64,000 nucleotides of DNA from Tritrichomonas musculus (lineage: Eukaryota > Parabasalia > Tritrichomonadida > Tritrichomonadidae): NCBI GenBank assembly GCA_039105265.1, contig JAPFFF010000005.1, forward strand, positions 4,635,501-4,699,500. Direction: 5' to 3'. Shown here piece by piece: positions 50,274 through 60,193 of the stretch; the stretch's first letter is position 1, and each line of letters opens with the position of its first letter. A model generated the notes under the pieces. That model saw only the letters and a program-made list of their open reading frames with translations, ran no database searches and had not been told where the DNA came from. A program made the translations under genes and the position numbers.

Positions 50274-51737
50274 TTACTCATACATAAATGCTAATCGATA
50301 ACGAGGCATCATTTGTTTTTGTCCATTTTCATTAACAATTTCATACAAACCATTCTTGAATCCATTAACTTTATGTTTACCGGGTTGAATTATTGTTCTT
50401 CGTTTCATCATTTTATCAACATCGTTATAAACTTTAACTTCAACACCATCATTAATTCTAAATCCTTCACTATTCATTATTTCCCAATTAGCTTGACATA
50501 TTTTTCTCACAATGTATTCTTCCAAATCAGGATCATTTTGTACATCATTTGGACTTATTTTCATCCCTGCCCATTTGCTTAATCCTTTATGTGGTGCATT
50601 ATTGTATTGATTAACGATTTCATTCATTACAATCGGTGTAATTACACCAACTTTCATCACATATGCCATATCTCTAATGGTTCTAATGACTCTATCTATA
50701 ATTCCTAAACTACTGTGTAGAGGTTGAGTCTTTGATGCAGCTCGTTGTTCTTTCTTCATAAATTCTGGATAAACTCCTTTCATTTGTCTAGGTACACTAA
50801 TGAATTGAATTCCATGTTTGTCATAAAAGTCTTTCGCTGTATCATCCTCTTCGTCCTTGCTCTTTTTCTTCTTCACCAATTTTGACGTAAATGCACCTTC
50901 ACCATCTCCACACAAATATCTAACCTTAATGCCTCTATCAATGATCTTCTTTAATGCTCTCAAGTAACATAACGTTGATTTACCAGTTCTACTGACAGTA
51001 CCAGTGCTTCCCAATTCAATATTCGTTAATTCAACACATAAGTATTTAGTATTAACGTTAATCATAACTAAGTACGTTAATTTACTGCAAATCATTAAAT
51101 CAATCATCCATGTATCTCTACTCGCAACTTTATGTAATTGATACTTCTTCTTATTCGACTTCAATGGAAAGTATTGACGAGTGTATTCAGCTGAATTCAG
51201 GCCTCCAGTTGGATAGAGATTTAACTTAATTGCATTAACTTTATCCTTACCCTTATATCCAATTAATCCAGTTAATGGTGTTTCTTCATATCTGATTGGT
51301 TTACCGGGTATCTTTAATAATCTATCATTATATTCATCATACCAACGTTCAATCGATTTATTTTTACCTTTATTCCAATCTTTGGTGATCTCTTTGAAGT
51401 CATCAAATGAATACAAATCATTAGGATTAGCAGCTATTAAGTCATTAAGTCTATTCGAAAATGTATTGTATTTACGCCTTCCCCCATCTGATACATTTAT
51501 GTTGAAGCGTTTATTGTATTCTTCAATGTAATAATCATAAATGTCTTTCTGATCTTCTTCAATTAAATCTCTCATTGATTTCAACGCACATGCTTGCTTT
51601 AATGTTAGTCTATTCTTCCTTGTATATATTTTTGATATTATGTCACTCACAGCGTTTTCATATAATTCATCATAATTGTTCTCGTCCTCATTTACTCCCT
51701 CCATGTTTAAATTCATGCAAAAATAAAGGGAGATCAT
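50274..51737 (-). CDS. Polinton integrase (retroviral-like rve)
   Basis: Up to 487 residues; ATG codons at residues 8 and 12 (MEGVNEDENN) are also plausible starts. The catalytic core carries D213 (WMIDLMI), D278 (CGDGEGAFTS) and a third acidic residue, D348, in LGIIDRVIRTIRD; Polinton and virophage integrases often have this GIIDR form. An SH3/chromo-like C-terminal part (VYNDVDKMMKRRTIIQPGKH to YRLAFMYE) follows. It would join element ends to target DNA with the staggered cut that gives the target duplication seen here. Tail-to-tail with the polymerase gene. Confidence 0.9.
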   Translation of the reverse strand: MISLYFCMNLNMEGVNEDENNYDELYENAVSDIISKIYTRKNRLTLKQACALKSMRDLIEEDQKDIYDYYIEEYNKRFNINVSDGGRRKYNTFSNRLNDLIAANPNDLYSFDDFKEITKDWNKGKNKSIERWYDEYNDRLLKIPGKPIRYEETPLTGLIGYKGKDKVNAIKLNLYPTGGLNSAEYTRQYFPLKSNKKKYQLHKVASRDTWMIDLMICSKLTYLVMINVNTKYLCVELTNIELGSTGTVSRTGKSTLCYLRALKKIIDRGIKVRYLCGDGEGAFTSKLVKKKKSKDEEDDTAKDFYDKHGIQFISVPRQMKGVYPEFMKKEQRAASKTQPLHSSLGIIDRVIRTIRDMAYVMKVGVITPIVMNEIVNQYNNAPHKGLSKWAGMKISPNDVQNDPDLEEYIVRKICQANWEIMNSEGFRINDGVEVKVYNDVDKMMKRRTIIQPGKHKVNGFKNGLYEIVNENGQKQMMPRYRLAFMYE

Positions 51738-51775
51738 TTATGATAAAAATATATGTTTATCACTAACGAAATTTA

Positions 51776-52036
51776 ATGAACAGCAATAGTTTACCGCCCT
51801 TGAAGAAAAGACATGAACGAAAAACATTTGCTACACCAACATTGAAAGCCATTAGTTCAAGACTTCAATACTATCGTAAAGTATTAAGTAAACCTGAGCC
51901 ATGGAGCAATGCTCCGGAATCTAAAGATCCCTTAACAGAAAAAGCTAAACTTCAACGTCAACGAATTCAACAAAAATATGATCATTGTATGAAAGTGCGT
52001 CAATTATTGAATAGAGCTGTCAAACATCTTTACTAA
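51776..52036 (+). CDS. Small basic Polinton protein (86 residues)
   Basis: MNSNSLPPLKKRHERKTFAT...IQQKYDHCMKVRQLLNRAVK: strongly basic, helical C-terminal half. It lies between the divergent integrase and the small minus-strand gene, overlapping the latter's end by four bases. Possibly a DNA-condensing or capsid-lining protein; unrecognised otherwise. Confidence 0.5.
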   Translation: MNSNSLPPLKKRHERKTFATPTLKAISSRLQYYRKVLSKPEPWSNAPESKDPLTEKAKLQRQRIQQKYDHCMKVRQLLNRAVKHLY

Positions 52037-52272
52037 CTAAGTACATTACCATTATCATCAAATTTAACGTATCCATCACCACCAAAATGTTTAGATACAG
52101 GATTATTTTTGTTATTGAATTTGGGAATAACTTTAGCCACATTTCCGATTACTGGTACTTTCTCTAGGACTGATTTAGTTTTATTCCATCCATGTTTGAA
52201 TCCATCAGCGAAGTCTTTAAATCCTTTCTTAATCTTCTGGCCTAACTTCTTGAACCAACTGCCAAAAGCCAT
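52033..52272 (-). CDS. Small amphipathic Polinton protein A (79 residues)
   Basis: Begins MAFGSWFKKLGQKIKKGFKD, an amphipathic Lys-rich helix, then KVPVIGNVAKVIPKFNN. The same beginning occurs in the 100-residue product at 59304-59606, so the element encodes two paralogues. The pattern resembles membrane-active capsid peptides such as adenovirus protein VI in concept; that comparison is inference. Confidence 0.6.
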   Translation of the reverse strand: MAFGSWFKKLGQKIKKGFKDFADGFKHGWNKTKSVLEKVPVIGNVAKVIPKFNNKNNPVSKHFGGDGYVKFDDNGNVLS

Positions 52273-52318
52273 TTGCTAATTATAAAAACCCATTAATGAT
52301 GATTTTTAATTAAAAGAA

Positions 52319-53011
52319 ATGGCAAACACATTAAGGCAAGCTAGAATTCTGTCATCAGAGACAGATACTAATAATACAATTAAGCAAGAGCAAAATACAA
52401 ACGTTAATATAAACATCAAGCCTCCTCAACGATGTCCATCAAGAGCTCAATCAATTCCACTTTACCCGAATGTTCAACCGTTAAATCAAAACGTAAATTT
52501 TACCAAAGCGAGCCAACCAACGGAGTCTCCAAATGTTGGTCAAACTATGTATACGGAACTTCGTTCCAAGGACTTTGTCCCTCCGATGATGACACAGGAA
52601 GAATCTCAATCTCTATCTCAACCTCCAATAAACAAACCATTCCGTTTAGCTCAGGATCAAGGACTCATAGATTTAAGTCTTGAACTTGATTCGTTAGAGA
52701 AGAAGAATAAATTCCTCGAAATGATTGTTCAGATGTATGAGCTTAATCCATTGAAAATTAATTCATATCTTGTATGCAATAGTAAACTATTAATGGATAT
52801 GATTAAATTGTTAACTGATTGTGATAAAGTTGAGTTAGTCATTGATGATTCAGATGTTGGATGTGGTTGCTCTGCTTCTTCCTCAAAATTCATCAAAGTT
52901 GCAAAAATATTAATCACTAAAGATGGCAAAACTGAAGACATGAAGTATGCTTACAATGATATATATTCAACATTCATTAAATATGGTATATCACTTAAAA
53001 TCGTTACTTAA
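52319..53011 (+). CDS. Polinton protein of unknown function (230 residues)
   Basis: The first ~110 residues are polar and proline-rich (NTNVNINIKPPQRCPSRAQS), apparently disordered. The rest is more ordered, with SLELDSLEKKNKFLEMIVQM and a Cys/Ser cluster VGCGCSASSSKFIKVAKILI. It is transcribed away from the small gene at 52272 and converges with the gene at 53594. No recognised domain. Confidence 0.6.
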   Translation: MANTLRQARILSSETDTNNTIKQEQNTNVNINIKPPQRCPSRAQSIPLYPNVQPLNQNVNFTKASQPTESPNVGQTMYTELRSKDFVPPMMTQEESQSLSQPPINKPFRLAQDQGLIDLSLELDSLEKKNKFLEMIVQMYELNPLKINSYLVCNSKLLMDMIKLLTDCDKVELVIDDSDVGCGCSASSSKFIKVAKILITKDGKTEDMKYAYNDIYSTFIKYGISLKIVT

Positions 53012-53012
53012 T

Positions 53013-53594
53013 TTATCTCATGAATACAGCTAAAGTATGTTCATTTATTTTTGAAATCACTGTTCCAACAATTGATCGTTGAATCTTTAATGTCATTGCA
53101 TATTCTTCATCCAATATTCGGCCATCATAAAGTACAACATCACCGATTTGATATAGATTTGCATCATCAACATAGAATAATACATCTCCATGACTTACAA
53201 ATGTAATGCATCCATTCTCTTCATCAACATCAGATATAACACCAACGAATTCCTTCCATGAACCATCAATAATGACTGAACAAATACAATCAGTTGAATC
53301 ATTTGCAGTTGATGATATCCATTTATAAATTGGTTGTCCATTATCATCACGTTTGGTTTCAATACGTTTATACACATGACCGGATAAGAATACAGGTTTA
53401 CCAACTTTAAAGTCTGATATCTCTTCACCAGCTTCAATTGGACAATAATGAGTAACAGTATTTGATCCATTTGATGATATCTTACCAGAAACTGTTAAAT
53501 CACCCGTAATAGTTGTGACATAATGCAATTTAATAGTTCTTGTATTATTATTAATATTTAGGTTTGATGTTATGAATTCATAAGGACCATACAC
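53013..53594 (-). CDS. Polinton structural-type protein (193 residues)
   Basis: Beta-rich sequence (TRTIKLHYVTTITGDLTVSG, FKVGKPVFLSGHVYKR, GCITFVSHGDVLFYVDDANL, GTVISKINEHTLAVFMR) without enzymatic motifs. Its YHYVTTITGDLTVSGKIS-like start resembles tail or fibre trimer stems. It stands downstream of the fibre-like genes on the same strand; a virion surface role is likely by context. Confidence 0.5.
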   Translation of the reverse strand: MYGPYEFITSNLNINNNTRTIKLHYVTTITGDLTVSGKISSNGSNTVTHYCPIEAGEEISDFKVGKPVFLSGHVYKRIETKRDDNGQPIYKWISSTANDSTDCICSVIIDGSWKEFVGVISDVDEENGCITFVSHGDVLFYVDDANLYQIGDVVLYDGRILDEEYAMTLKIQRSIVGTVISKINEHTLAVFMR

Positions 53595-53635
53595 ATAATA
53601 TCAATGATCGACCTTTATTAACTGATTTTTCATAA

Positions 53636-55249
53636 TTACGCATGATCTGTAACTGTTACACCGAAAAGAATATTACATCTATCATCGCCTTTTGTTGAAT
53701 ACACATTCAGAGGAAAATTTGTAGTTGCAGAAGTTATTGTCGTCGCACCATTAATGGTTGCATTACCGTTAGTTTTAACATATCCACTTAACTTATATTC
53801 ACCAAATAAATCCATTAATGAACCCATTAAATGACCATAAGCTAATTCATCAGTTGATTCTATAATTTTGAAATACTTGAAGTTATTATATACTTCTGGA
53901 TGATCTTCTTCATTTACTGGATCATCAAACCATGGAAATTCTTCTCTATCAACTCTTGGGTAACTAGTATCAAATGCTAATGCATTTACTCCGTTATTGT
54001 TAAAGAATGAAATTGTTCCATTACTGTTAGCCATTATTCCCTTATCATCAAATAATATGAATTTAGCTGTACCGTTAATGATATCACCAACTACTATAAA
54101 ACTGAAATTATCCCAACTTGGTATATAGTAATAAGCAATTAAGTATTTGGAGTTAGCTGGTATTGGCGCTTTAAAGCTGAAGTTAGTCATATCCTCTAAC
54201 ATTTGAAAGTAATCTAAGTACTTCTTTAAATCATTAACATGATTGTAAGTAGTTCTGTCATGATTAATAAATTCAGTAAATATACTCACAAATGATTCAG
54301 ATAACGATGATTTAGTTGGATAATTAGCTTTAATATATCGATTGTTGTTATACGTGTTACCAAAATTCATTAATGAACCCATCAAATCACTATACGCTAA
54401 TTCATCATCAGATTCAACAATATTGAAATACATAAATCTGTTTAGTATACTATTTTGAATAGGATCATCATAACGACCTACATCAATAAATGAATAATAT
54501 GCTTGAACTTCAAGGACATCTTTTTTGACTGAATCATTATGAGATATTTTCACATCAATGTTATTCATAATCTTGTAATCATTTAATGTACCGTTATTGC
54601 TTGTAAGTGAATATATCATTAATGTTCCCAAATATGGTGGTATACATTTAATTACCAATACATATCCAGCGTAATTACCTTCATCATAATAATGAATTAT
54701 AACATATTTAGCATTATTAGGTAATACATCTTTGAATTGTAAATTGAATTCCGAATCAAGAAATGTCATACAATCTAAATATTTTTGGGCTAAATTGCCA
54801 TAATTAACGGATTTCAATTCATTCTTCATAAATTGTCCAATTGTGTCAGTAAGTGATGATGTGATTGATGATTTAGTTGGATAATTATTAGCTATATCAT
54901 TTTTGGTTGCATATTTGTTATCAGATTCATCAGATGTATAGTAATTATTGAATTTATTCATCAAATTTTCATCGTTTTCCTCAAAATGGTTAAATGAATC
55001 ATTCATTGTGGTAATCCAATCAACCATTACATCATTTACAACAGTATCATTTATCTCTTTGGATGACCGTTCATTTTCTATATTTTGTGTAGCTGCTCTA
55101 GTTCTTTGTCTTGAATATGTTACTGGAGTAGTTTCATCAATTTCAGAATTAGTACTATAATTAATGGATGGATTATTATCTAAATGTTTTTCTTGAGATC
55201 TATCAAGTAATTGAATTTGATCAACTAATGCTTTTAATGATGATTGCAA
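53636..55249 (-). CDS. Polinton fibre-like protein region, C-terminal type (537 residues)
   Basis: Contains two homologous halves, each with KYLDCM(T)/KYLDYF, NAKYVIIHYYDEGN / NSKYLIAYYYIPSW and the block DELAYSDLMGSLM / DELAYGHLMGSLM, followed by a VKTNGNATINGATTITSATT stem-like stretch. No known enzymatic motif. Probably part of the long fibre or spike of the particle. This region belongs to the part of the element that appears broken. Confidence 0.5.
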   Translation of the reverse strand: MQSSLKALVDQIQLLDRSQEKHLDNNPSINYSTNSEIDETTPVTYSRQRTRAATQNIENERSSKEINDTVVNDVMVDWITTMNDSFNHFEENDENLMNKFNNYYTSDESDNKYATKNDIANNYPTKSSITSSLTDTIGQFMKNELKSVNYGNLAQKYLDCMTFLDSEFNLQFKDVLPNNAKYVIIHYYDEGNYAGYVLVIKCIPPYLGTLMIYSLTSNNGTLNDYKIMNNIDVKISHNDSVKKDVLEVQAYYSFIDVGRYDDPIQNSILNRFMYFNIVESDDELAYSDLMGSLMNFGNTYNNNRYIKANYPTKSSLSESFVSIFTEFINHDRTTYNHVNDLKKYLDYFQMLEDMTNFSFKAPIPANSKYLIAYYYIPSWDNFSFIVVGDIINGTAKFILFDDKGIMANSNGTISFFNNNGVNALAFDTSYPRVDREEFPWFDDPVNEEDHPEVYNNFKYFKIIESTDELAYGHLMGSLMDLFGEYKLSGYVKTNGNATINGATTITSATTNFPLNVYSTKGDDRCNILFGVTVTDHA

Positions 55250-55429
55250 TTTATCAACTTTATCATCAACAGTTGTTAGTTCATCATTTGTAGCTAATGT
55301 GTCTAACGATGATTTGTCAGCTTTGTTTGTTAATGTTGTGTTAATGGTCGATATTGATGTATTAAATTGATCATTGACAGCATTACTTCAGATGCATAGT
55401 TCTTACTCAAATCATTTGTAGTAGTGTAA

Positions 55430-56872
55430 TTACTGAACTTGTTTGACAGCATTAACTTCAGTCTTCAATGCATAGTTCTTACTCAAATCATTTGTAGTAG
55501 TGTAATTACTGAACTTGTTATTGACAGCATTAACTTCAGTCTTCAATGCATAGTTATCTAATGTATCAGTTGTTGATTGTAAACCATTGATTCGTTCAGT
55601 TAATGATTTAATGTTTGATGAAGCTGATGTTAAACTTTCATTAATAGGTGTAAGTAATTCATTGATTTCAGTCTTAGTATCGTAATTACTGAATTTATCA
55701 TTGACAGCATTAACTTCAGTCTTCAATGCATAGTTCTTACTCAAATCATTAGTGTTTGTGTAATTACTGAATTTATCATTGACAGCATTAACTTCAGTCT
55801 TCAATGCATAGTTCTTACTCAAATCATTAGTGTTTGTATAATTACTGAATTTATCATTGACAGCATTAACTTCAGTCTTCAATGCATAGTTCTTACTCAA
55901 ATCATTAGTGTTTGTATAATTACTGAATTTATCATTGACAGCATTAACTTCAGTCTTTAATGCATAATCTGATTCGAGTTTTGAATTCAAAGCATTAATT
56001 GAAGCATTAAGTTCATCTTTAGCATCATCCAAATCTGATGGATTCAATTTAGTGTTACTCAATACTGAAATGGTTTCATTAAGATCATCAACGTCTTCAT
56101 TAATACCTACAATATCATTTTTCAATTTAGTAATTTCAGATTCATTTTCATCAATGGCTGCATTAATGTTTGTGATTGATTCATTAAATGAGTCCAAAGC
56201 ATCATTCACTAAATGAAATCCTTTATCTAAAATCTTAATTTGATCATCATGTTCTAACGTTTTTTGATATATGTTTTGATCATTAGTTTCAAAATGAGTT
56301 AACGATTCATTAATGCTTGTCTTTAGAGTTCCCATAACAATATTCACATCATTAATTGTAACTGGTGTTTCATCAATGTCAGGTTCCGGTGAAGGCTCAA
56401 TATTAATGTCACGAGTTGTTACTTTGGCATTAAGGTTAAACGTTGATGCATCATTATTGTTATTGTTATTGTTGATATCTGGATTTTGGTCCAAATGTGC
56501 ATTAATTGAATTAGTTATATCATCAATGTTTTCATTAAAAGCTTTAATGACTTCATCATATCTTCTATCCACTGAACTAATAGCATCTGATGCACATTCA
56601 ATAGCAAATTCAAGCTTTCTATCATTCTCCTGAAGTATTCCCATTGTTACTATTTCACCATCAACATTAACGTTTATATCTTTTTCAAACATTGGCTGAG
56701 ACTTAAATGTAACACTAGCACCATCAAATGCTTCAAATTTAGTTGGTCCATCAAATGTAGCATCATGAAAAACATGTAATGATTGAATTAATCCGTTTTC
56801 AGTAAGTTCACCACCTTTACCACCAATTAATGCTTGATCAATAGCGTTTTGTTTTGTAAGTATTCCAGTCAT
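55430..56872 (-). CDS. Polinton fibre-like coiled-coil protein region (480 residues)
   Basis: The N-terminal ~70 residues look like a capsid-attachment head (GGKGGELTENGLIQSLHVFH). A long coiled coil (NESITNINAAIDENESEITK) follows, then at least five copies of a 26-residue unit containing NYALKTEVNAVNDKFSNY, encoded by near-identical 78-bp repeats. The pattern matches trimeric fibre shafts. The repeats make the region unstable. It lies in the fibre-like part of the element where about one or two breaks are suspected. Confidence 0.6.
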   Translation of the reverse strand: MTGILTKQNAIDQALIGGKGGELTENGLIQSLHVFHDATFDGPTKFEAFDGASVTFKSQPMFEKDINVNVDGEIVTMGILQENDRKLEFAIECASDAISSVDRRYDEVIKAFNENIDDITNSINAHLDQNPDINNNNNNNDASTFNLNAKVTTRDINIEPSPEPDIDETPVTINDVNIVMGTLKTSINESLTHFETNDQNIYQKTLEHDDQIKILDKGFHLVNDALDSFNESITNINAAIDENESEITKLKNDIVGINEDVDDLNETISVLSNTKLNPSDLDDAKDELNASINALNSKLESDYALKTEVNAVNDKFSNYTNTNDLSKNYALKTEVNAVNDKFSNYTNTNDLSKNYALKTEVNAVNDKFSNYTNTNDLSKNYALKTEVNAVNDKFSNYDTKTEINELLTPINESLTSASSNIKSLTERINGLQSTTDTLDNYALKTEVNAVNNKFSNYTTTNDLSKNYALKTEVNAVKQVQ

Positions 56873-56982
56873 TTGTGAATCACTAAAGAAAAATAAACGA
56901 TGTATTTCATTAGCATTCGAAGCTACGCTAGTAATGTCGTAAAGAAACTCATTCTGAGTTTGAGCCTATGGCAAACTCTACG

Positions 56983-57471
56983 CTAGTACTCTAACTTGAG
57001 GAACAATGTGAAGTTATCTGGTGTAATACGTTTACCTTCTGCATCAGTGAACCAAACTTTGAATGTATTACTACGTGAAATGATTTCATATTTTCGGTTA
57101 TCATCAGGTGGGACTAAATTAGCGTACCAAACTAATGAATCACAATATTCATCACGTGGAATAAATGAACAATGAACTTCAGTTTCACCATCTAAATAAT
57201 GCTTGCATGTAGCTCTGCAGTATTGAAATGAAATATATCTATCATTATTGGAGTTCACAAATTCAGGCGGTAATGTGTTTTCATAATCACGAGTAATGTA
57301 GTATGTTTTAATGACCGGATCAGTGTTTTGAATATTAGCCATTTGTCTTTCGTACTCATCAATGATCCCATCACCGTTTAAATCAATAGCATCATCAATT
57401 GTGTGGCCACGTTTAGGATTAAAATTTGAAGATATATTCCTTAATTTACTTGGATTACGTCGAATTGACAT
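56983..57471 (-). CDS. Polinton minor structural protein with EF-hand-like loop (162 residues)
   Basis: Residues ~27-40 read DLNGDGIIDEYE, a textbook calcium-binding EF-hand loop. A compact beta-rich domain follows (DPVIKTYYITRDYENTLPPE, RYISFQYCRATCKHYLDGET, KYEIISRSNTFKVWFTDAEG). Size and position next to the major capsid gene suggest the minor (penton-type) capsid protein; this is contextual, not a recognised match. Confidence 0.5.
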   Translation of the reverse strand: MSIRRNPSKLRNISSNFNPKRGHTIDDAIDLNGDGIIDEYERQMANIQNTDPVIKTYYITRDYENTLPPEFVNSNNDRYISFQYCRATCKHYLDGETEVHCSFIPRDEYCDSLVWYANLVPPDDNRKYEIISRSNTFKVWFTDAEGKRITPDNFTLFLKLEY

Positions 57472-57537
57472 TTACGATAAACAAAAATATATTAAAGGAT
57501 GTATTGGGTTAATTCATGGACAACGTCTAAAGGAAAC

Positions 57538-59262
57538 TCATTCATATCCTAATGGAATACCTGTTGGATGATATTTAACACCATCTTGAATTGACCAAGT
57601 CCAATAAGTATCTGAACAAATCCACATTTCTGGTTGAGGAGGATGAGTATTAGTGTCAACAGTTCCGTCATCAGCAACTTCAGGATTAAAGTAAGTATCA
57701 AAATTACCTTTACACATTGGACTACCTCTGAATGTAATTGTAATTGATTGAGAGCCAGTATCGATTCCATCAAACACATAACCAGAATTACCTCGTTCAA
57801 GTTGAAAGTTAATGCCAAAGCTAGTATTATCAGCAGCGGAACTACTTTTATATCTCGCACCACCATTTTCAGGACTTTTGTTAAGCGGTAATGAGATTGA
57901 TCTAACGAATTCATCAGTAGCTTCAATATATCCATCTAATTCATTTGCAATTAATTGATATTGAATGAATCGTCCATCAAATGTTGTATCAAATGCCGTA
58001 TCTGGGTATAGCTTTTTATTGACAGTTAATTGACATTTTTCATAAACGATGTTCTGAAATACTGTACAATCTTTAGGATTACGAGGGAACATCATTGTAA
58101 TATTAGTTGCATTTCTTAATGGAACAGATTTAGATACTTCAAGACCATTAGCAGTTGGTAATCCTTCAAATATTTCACGAGTTAATTCTTGAGCTGGAAC
58201 AATAATTGGTTCCTTAAGTGTTTCCATTAATCCCAAAACAACTTCATGCTTAACACCAAATCCCGCGCAATTAGTTCTAGCAATTCGAATGAATCCATTA
58301 CTGGCTAATTGAAGTGTATTTTGTTTGATATGCCATAAATTAAACTTCTTATCAACAACACTAACTCCAGTAAATGTAGTAACACCATCTCCACCTTCTT
58401 CATCTTCACCTTTTTCTTCAATTTTGGTAACAATTTTGGCTGGACGATTGATTTGAGTAAAGTGAGTAGTAATTGGGCAAATAGTTGGTGTGTAATAGAG
58501 TGCATTAACTTCATAATCCATGAATCTTAAAACATCAGCAACGGCAAGTGGATCAACTTGACACCAAACTAATGCTTCCAATGATGTACGTATTTCTTCT
58601 TCAACTTCACCTAAAATTCGATTTGGATATAAACGCCATGCTTGTAATGCTAATTGATCAGTGAATGGTATAACTAATTCCATTTGAACTGGTACAATAG
58701 CGTTATTTGCAAATTGTCTCAATGGAATGTAAACACCACATACACCCGGTAAGTATTTAGAAACTTTCTCCCATAATGAATGAGCTTTTGGTGATGCAAT
58801 TTTGACTTCTCTAGCACGGATAGCATTGTATGCAAATGATTCACGAATTAATTGATCTTGACGATATGTTTCAACAAGTTTACCATCAACCCAAAATCTA
58901 CAATCTTCAATGATTTCAACAGCATCTTTGAATCCAATGAATATACGATTGAGTCCTTCAGTGTCTAAATCAAATGCATTAGCATAAATGGGATCCTGAA
59001 ATTTAACTGAAAAATCGATCTTCATTGTTATGAATCCTTTTTCGATTTGACTAATTGTATGACCTGAATGAGTTAATTTCATGCGAGTTTTTGTACCTAT
59101 TGGCATTGGAGCATCTTTGTTTTGAAATTCTTCTGTAACGAATGAGAAAGTATTATCACCACCATTTTTCTGTACTAAATTACGTAATGTATCGTTGAAG
59201 AAATCGAGAACATCACCTTCATCATTACCTGTATTCTTAAATTGAGCGTTTTGATACGACAT
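57538..59262 (-). CDS. Polinton major capsid protein (double jelly-roll type)
   Basis: 574 residues, the size of Polinton major capsid proteins. Beta-rich throughout, with typical opening GTKTRMKLTHSGHTISQIEK and KIDFSVKFQDPIYANAFDLD, CRFWVDGKLVETYRQDQLIR, and PVQMELVIPFTDQLALQAWR, which agree with the trichomonad Polinton family. It would build the hexameric capsomers of an icosahedral particle. The ATG is preceded by the leader pattern TATTTTTACTCACTCGC shared by other genes of the element. Confidence 0.75.
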   Translation of the reverse strand: MSYQNAQFKNTGNDEGDVLDFFNDTLRNLVQKNGGDNTFSFVTEEFQNKDAPMPIGTKTRMKLTHSGHTISQIEKGFITMKIDFSVKFQDPIYANAFDLDTEGLNRIFIGFKDAVEIIEDCRFWVDGKLVETYRQDQLIRESFAYNAIRAREVKIASPKAHSLWEKVSKYLPGVCGVYIPLRQFANNAIVPVQMELVIPFTDQLALQAWRLYPNRILGEVEEEIRTSLEALVWCQVDPLAVADVLRFMDYEVNALYYTPTICPITTHFTQINRPAKIVTKIEEKGEDEEGGDGVTTFTGVSVVDKKFNLWHIKQNTLQLASNGFIRIARTNCAGFGVKHEVVLGLMETLKEPIIVPAQELTREIFEGLPTANGLEVSKSVPLRNATNITMMFPRNPKDCTVFQNIVYEKCQLTVNKKLYPDTAFDTTFDGRFIQYQLIANELDGYIEATDEFVRSISLPLNKSPENGGARYKSSSAADNTSFGINFQLERGNSGYVFDGIDTGSQSITITFRGSPMCKGNFDTYFNPEVADDGTVDTNTHPPQPEMWICSDTYWTWSIQDGVKYHPTGIPLGYE

Positions 59263-59303
59263 TTGCGAGTGAGTAAAAATATGAATGAACGATTAAATTT
59301 TTT

Positions 59304-59606
59304 ATGCAAAACCAAATGGCTTTTGGTAGCTGGTTTAAGAAATTAGGTGAGAAAATTAAGAATGGCTTTAGAAAAGTGTTACCGATTGCACGAAAGGTTG
59401 GTCAAGTAGCTCAAACAGTTGTTGCGCCTGCATTAGGAGCAGTTGGTTCTGTAATTGGTGGTGATAAAGGTAAAGTTCTAAATCAATGGGGTAATGTTGT
59501 TAATCAAGCTGGTGGACAAATCAGTAAATATTCAAATATGGTTAATGCTAAAGTTGAGGATCCGAGATATAAACCCGGTATGTTTAATGTACCTTTATTG
59601 AAGTAG
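59304..59606 (+). CDS. Small amphipathic Polinton protein B (100 residues)
   Basis: MQNQMAFGSWFKKLGEKIKN followed by FRKVLPIARKVGQVAQTVVA and a Gly/Ala-rich hydrophobic segment ALGAVGSVIGGDKG. Paralogue of the product at 52272-52033, sharing MAFGSWFKKLG. The hydrophobic middle suggests a membrane-disrupting or scaffold peptide. It is head-to-head with the capsid gene. Confidence 0.6.
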   Translation: MQNQMAFGSWFKKLGEKIKNGFRKVLPIARKVGQVAQTVVAPALGAVGSVIGGDKGKVLNQWGNVVNQAGGQISKYSNMVNAKVEDPRYKPGMFNVPLLK

Positions 59607-59640
59607 AATGATTAATGGATGAATTGATTGAAAATTATCA

Positions 59641-59838
59641 TTAGGAATACAATCGGGCACGCATTTCATCTGTCAATTCAGGATCAGGTTCAGGTATCAA
59701 TTTCATCACTCTAATGACAAGATTAGCGAACTCAATAACGGTCAAACATGTTAATATAACACTGATGTACAACATAGACATAGTCTCGAATCGAAGATTC
59801 TTTTGAACTAAATCAAAAATATTTTTACTTAAGACCAA
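59641..59838 (-). CDS. Small single-span membrane protein of the Polinton
   Basis: Up to 65 residues; the internal ATG at residue 20 (MSMLYISVILTCLTVIEFAN) gives a 46-residue protein that begins with a transmembrane helix and ends EPDPELTDEMRARLYS. Divergent to the gene at 59845. Function unknown. Confidence 0.45.
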   Translation of the reverse strand: MVLSKNIFDLVQKNLRFETMSMLYISVILTCLTVIEFANLVIRVMKLIPEPDPELTDEMRARLYS

Positions 59839-59844
59839 ATATTT

Positions 59845-60183
59845 ATGTCAGAGATTAAGGTGTTGGAACCAGTTAAGAATGTTATTAAAGAATTCGATAC
59901 ACCAGATGAGTTCAATATGTATTACATGAAGAATAAGGATGAAATTGATAAACTAACGACTCATAAGTTGAATAAGATGTTCAAGATTGATGGGTATCGA
60001 ATAACTAGAATACAAGGTACATTAATGCTCAGAACTGATTATGCAGCGAAGAAAAGGATAGATAAACAAGCTTCGTCTGTTGATGAATTAAGGGATAGAA
60101 TTGATGAGTTGCAGAGTGAATATGAAGAAATTAAAGATCGAATGAATCAATTGATTGAAATCGTTAATAAACACTTTAGTTAA
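59845..60183 (+). CDS. Polinton protein with C-terminal coiled coil (112 residues)
   Basis: MSEIKVLEPVKNVIKEFDTP, a basic middle (YRITRIQGTLMLRTDYAAKK) and a leucine-zipper-like end (VDELRDRIDELQSEYEEIKD). Unrecognised; likely a small virion or regulatory protein. It converges with the ATPase gene. Confidence 0.55.
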   Translation: MSEIKVLEPVKNVIKEFDTPDEFNMYYMKNKDEIDKLTTHKLNKMFKIDGYRITRIQGTLMLRTDYAAKKRIDKQASSVDELRDRIDELQSEYEEIKDRMNQLIEIVNKHFS

Positions 60184-60193
60184 GGTTCATTGT

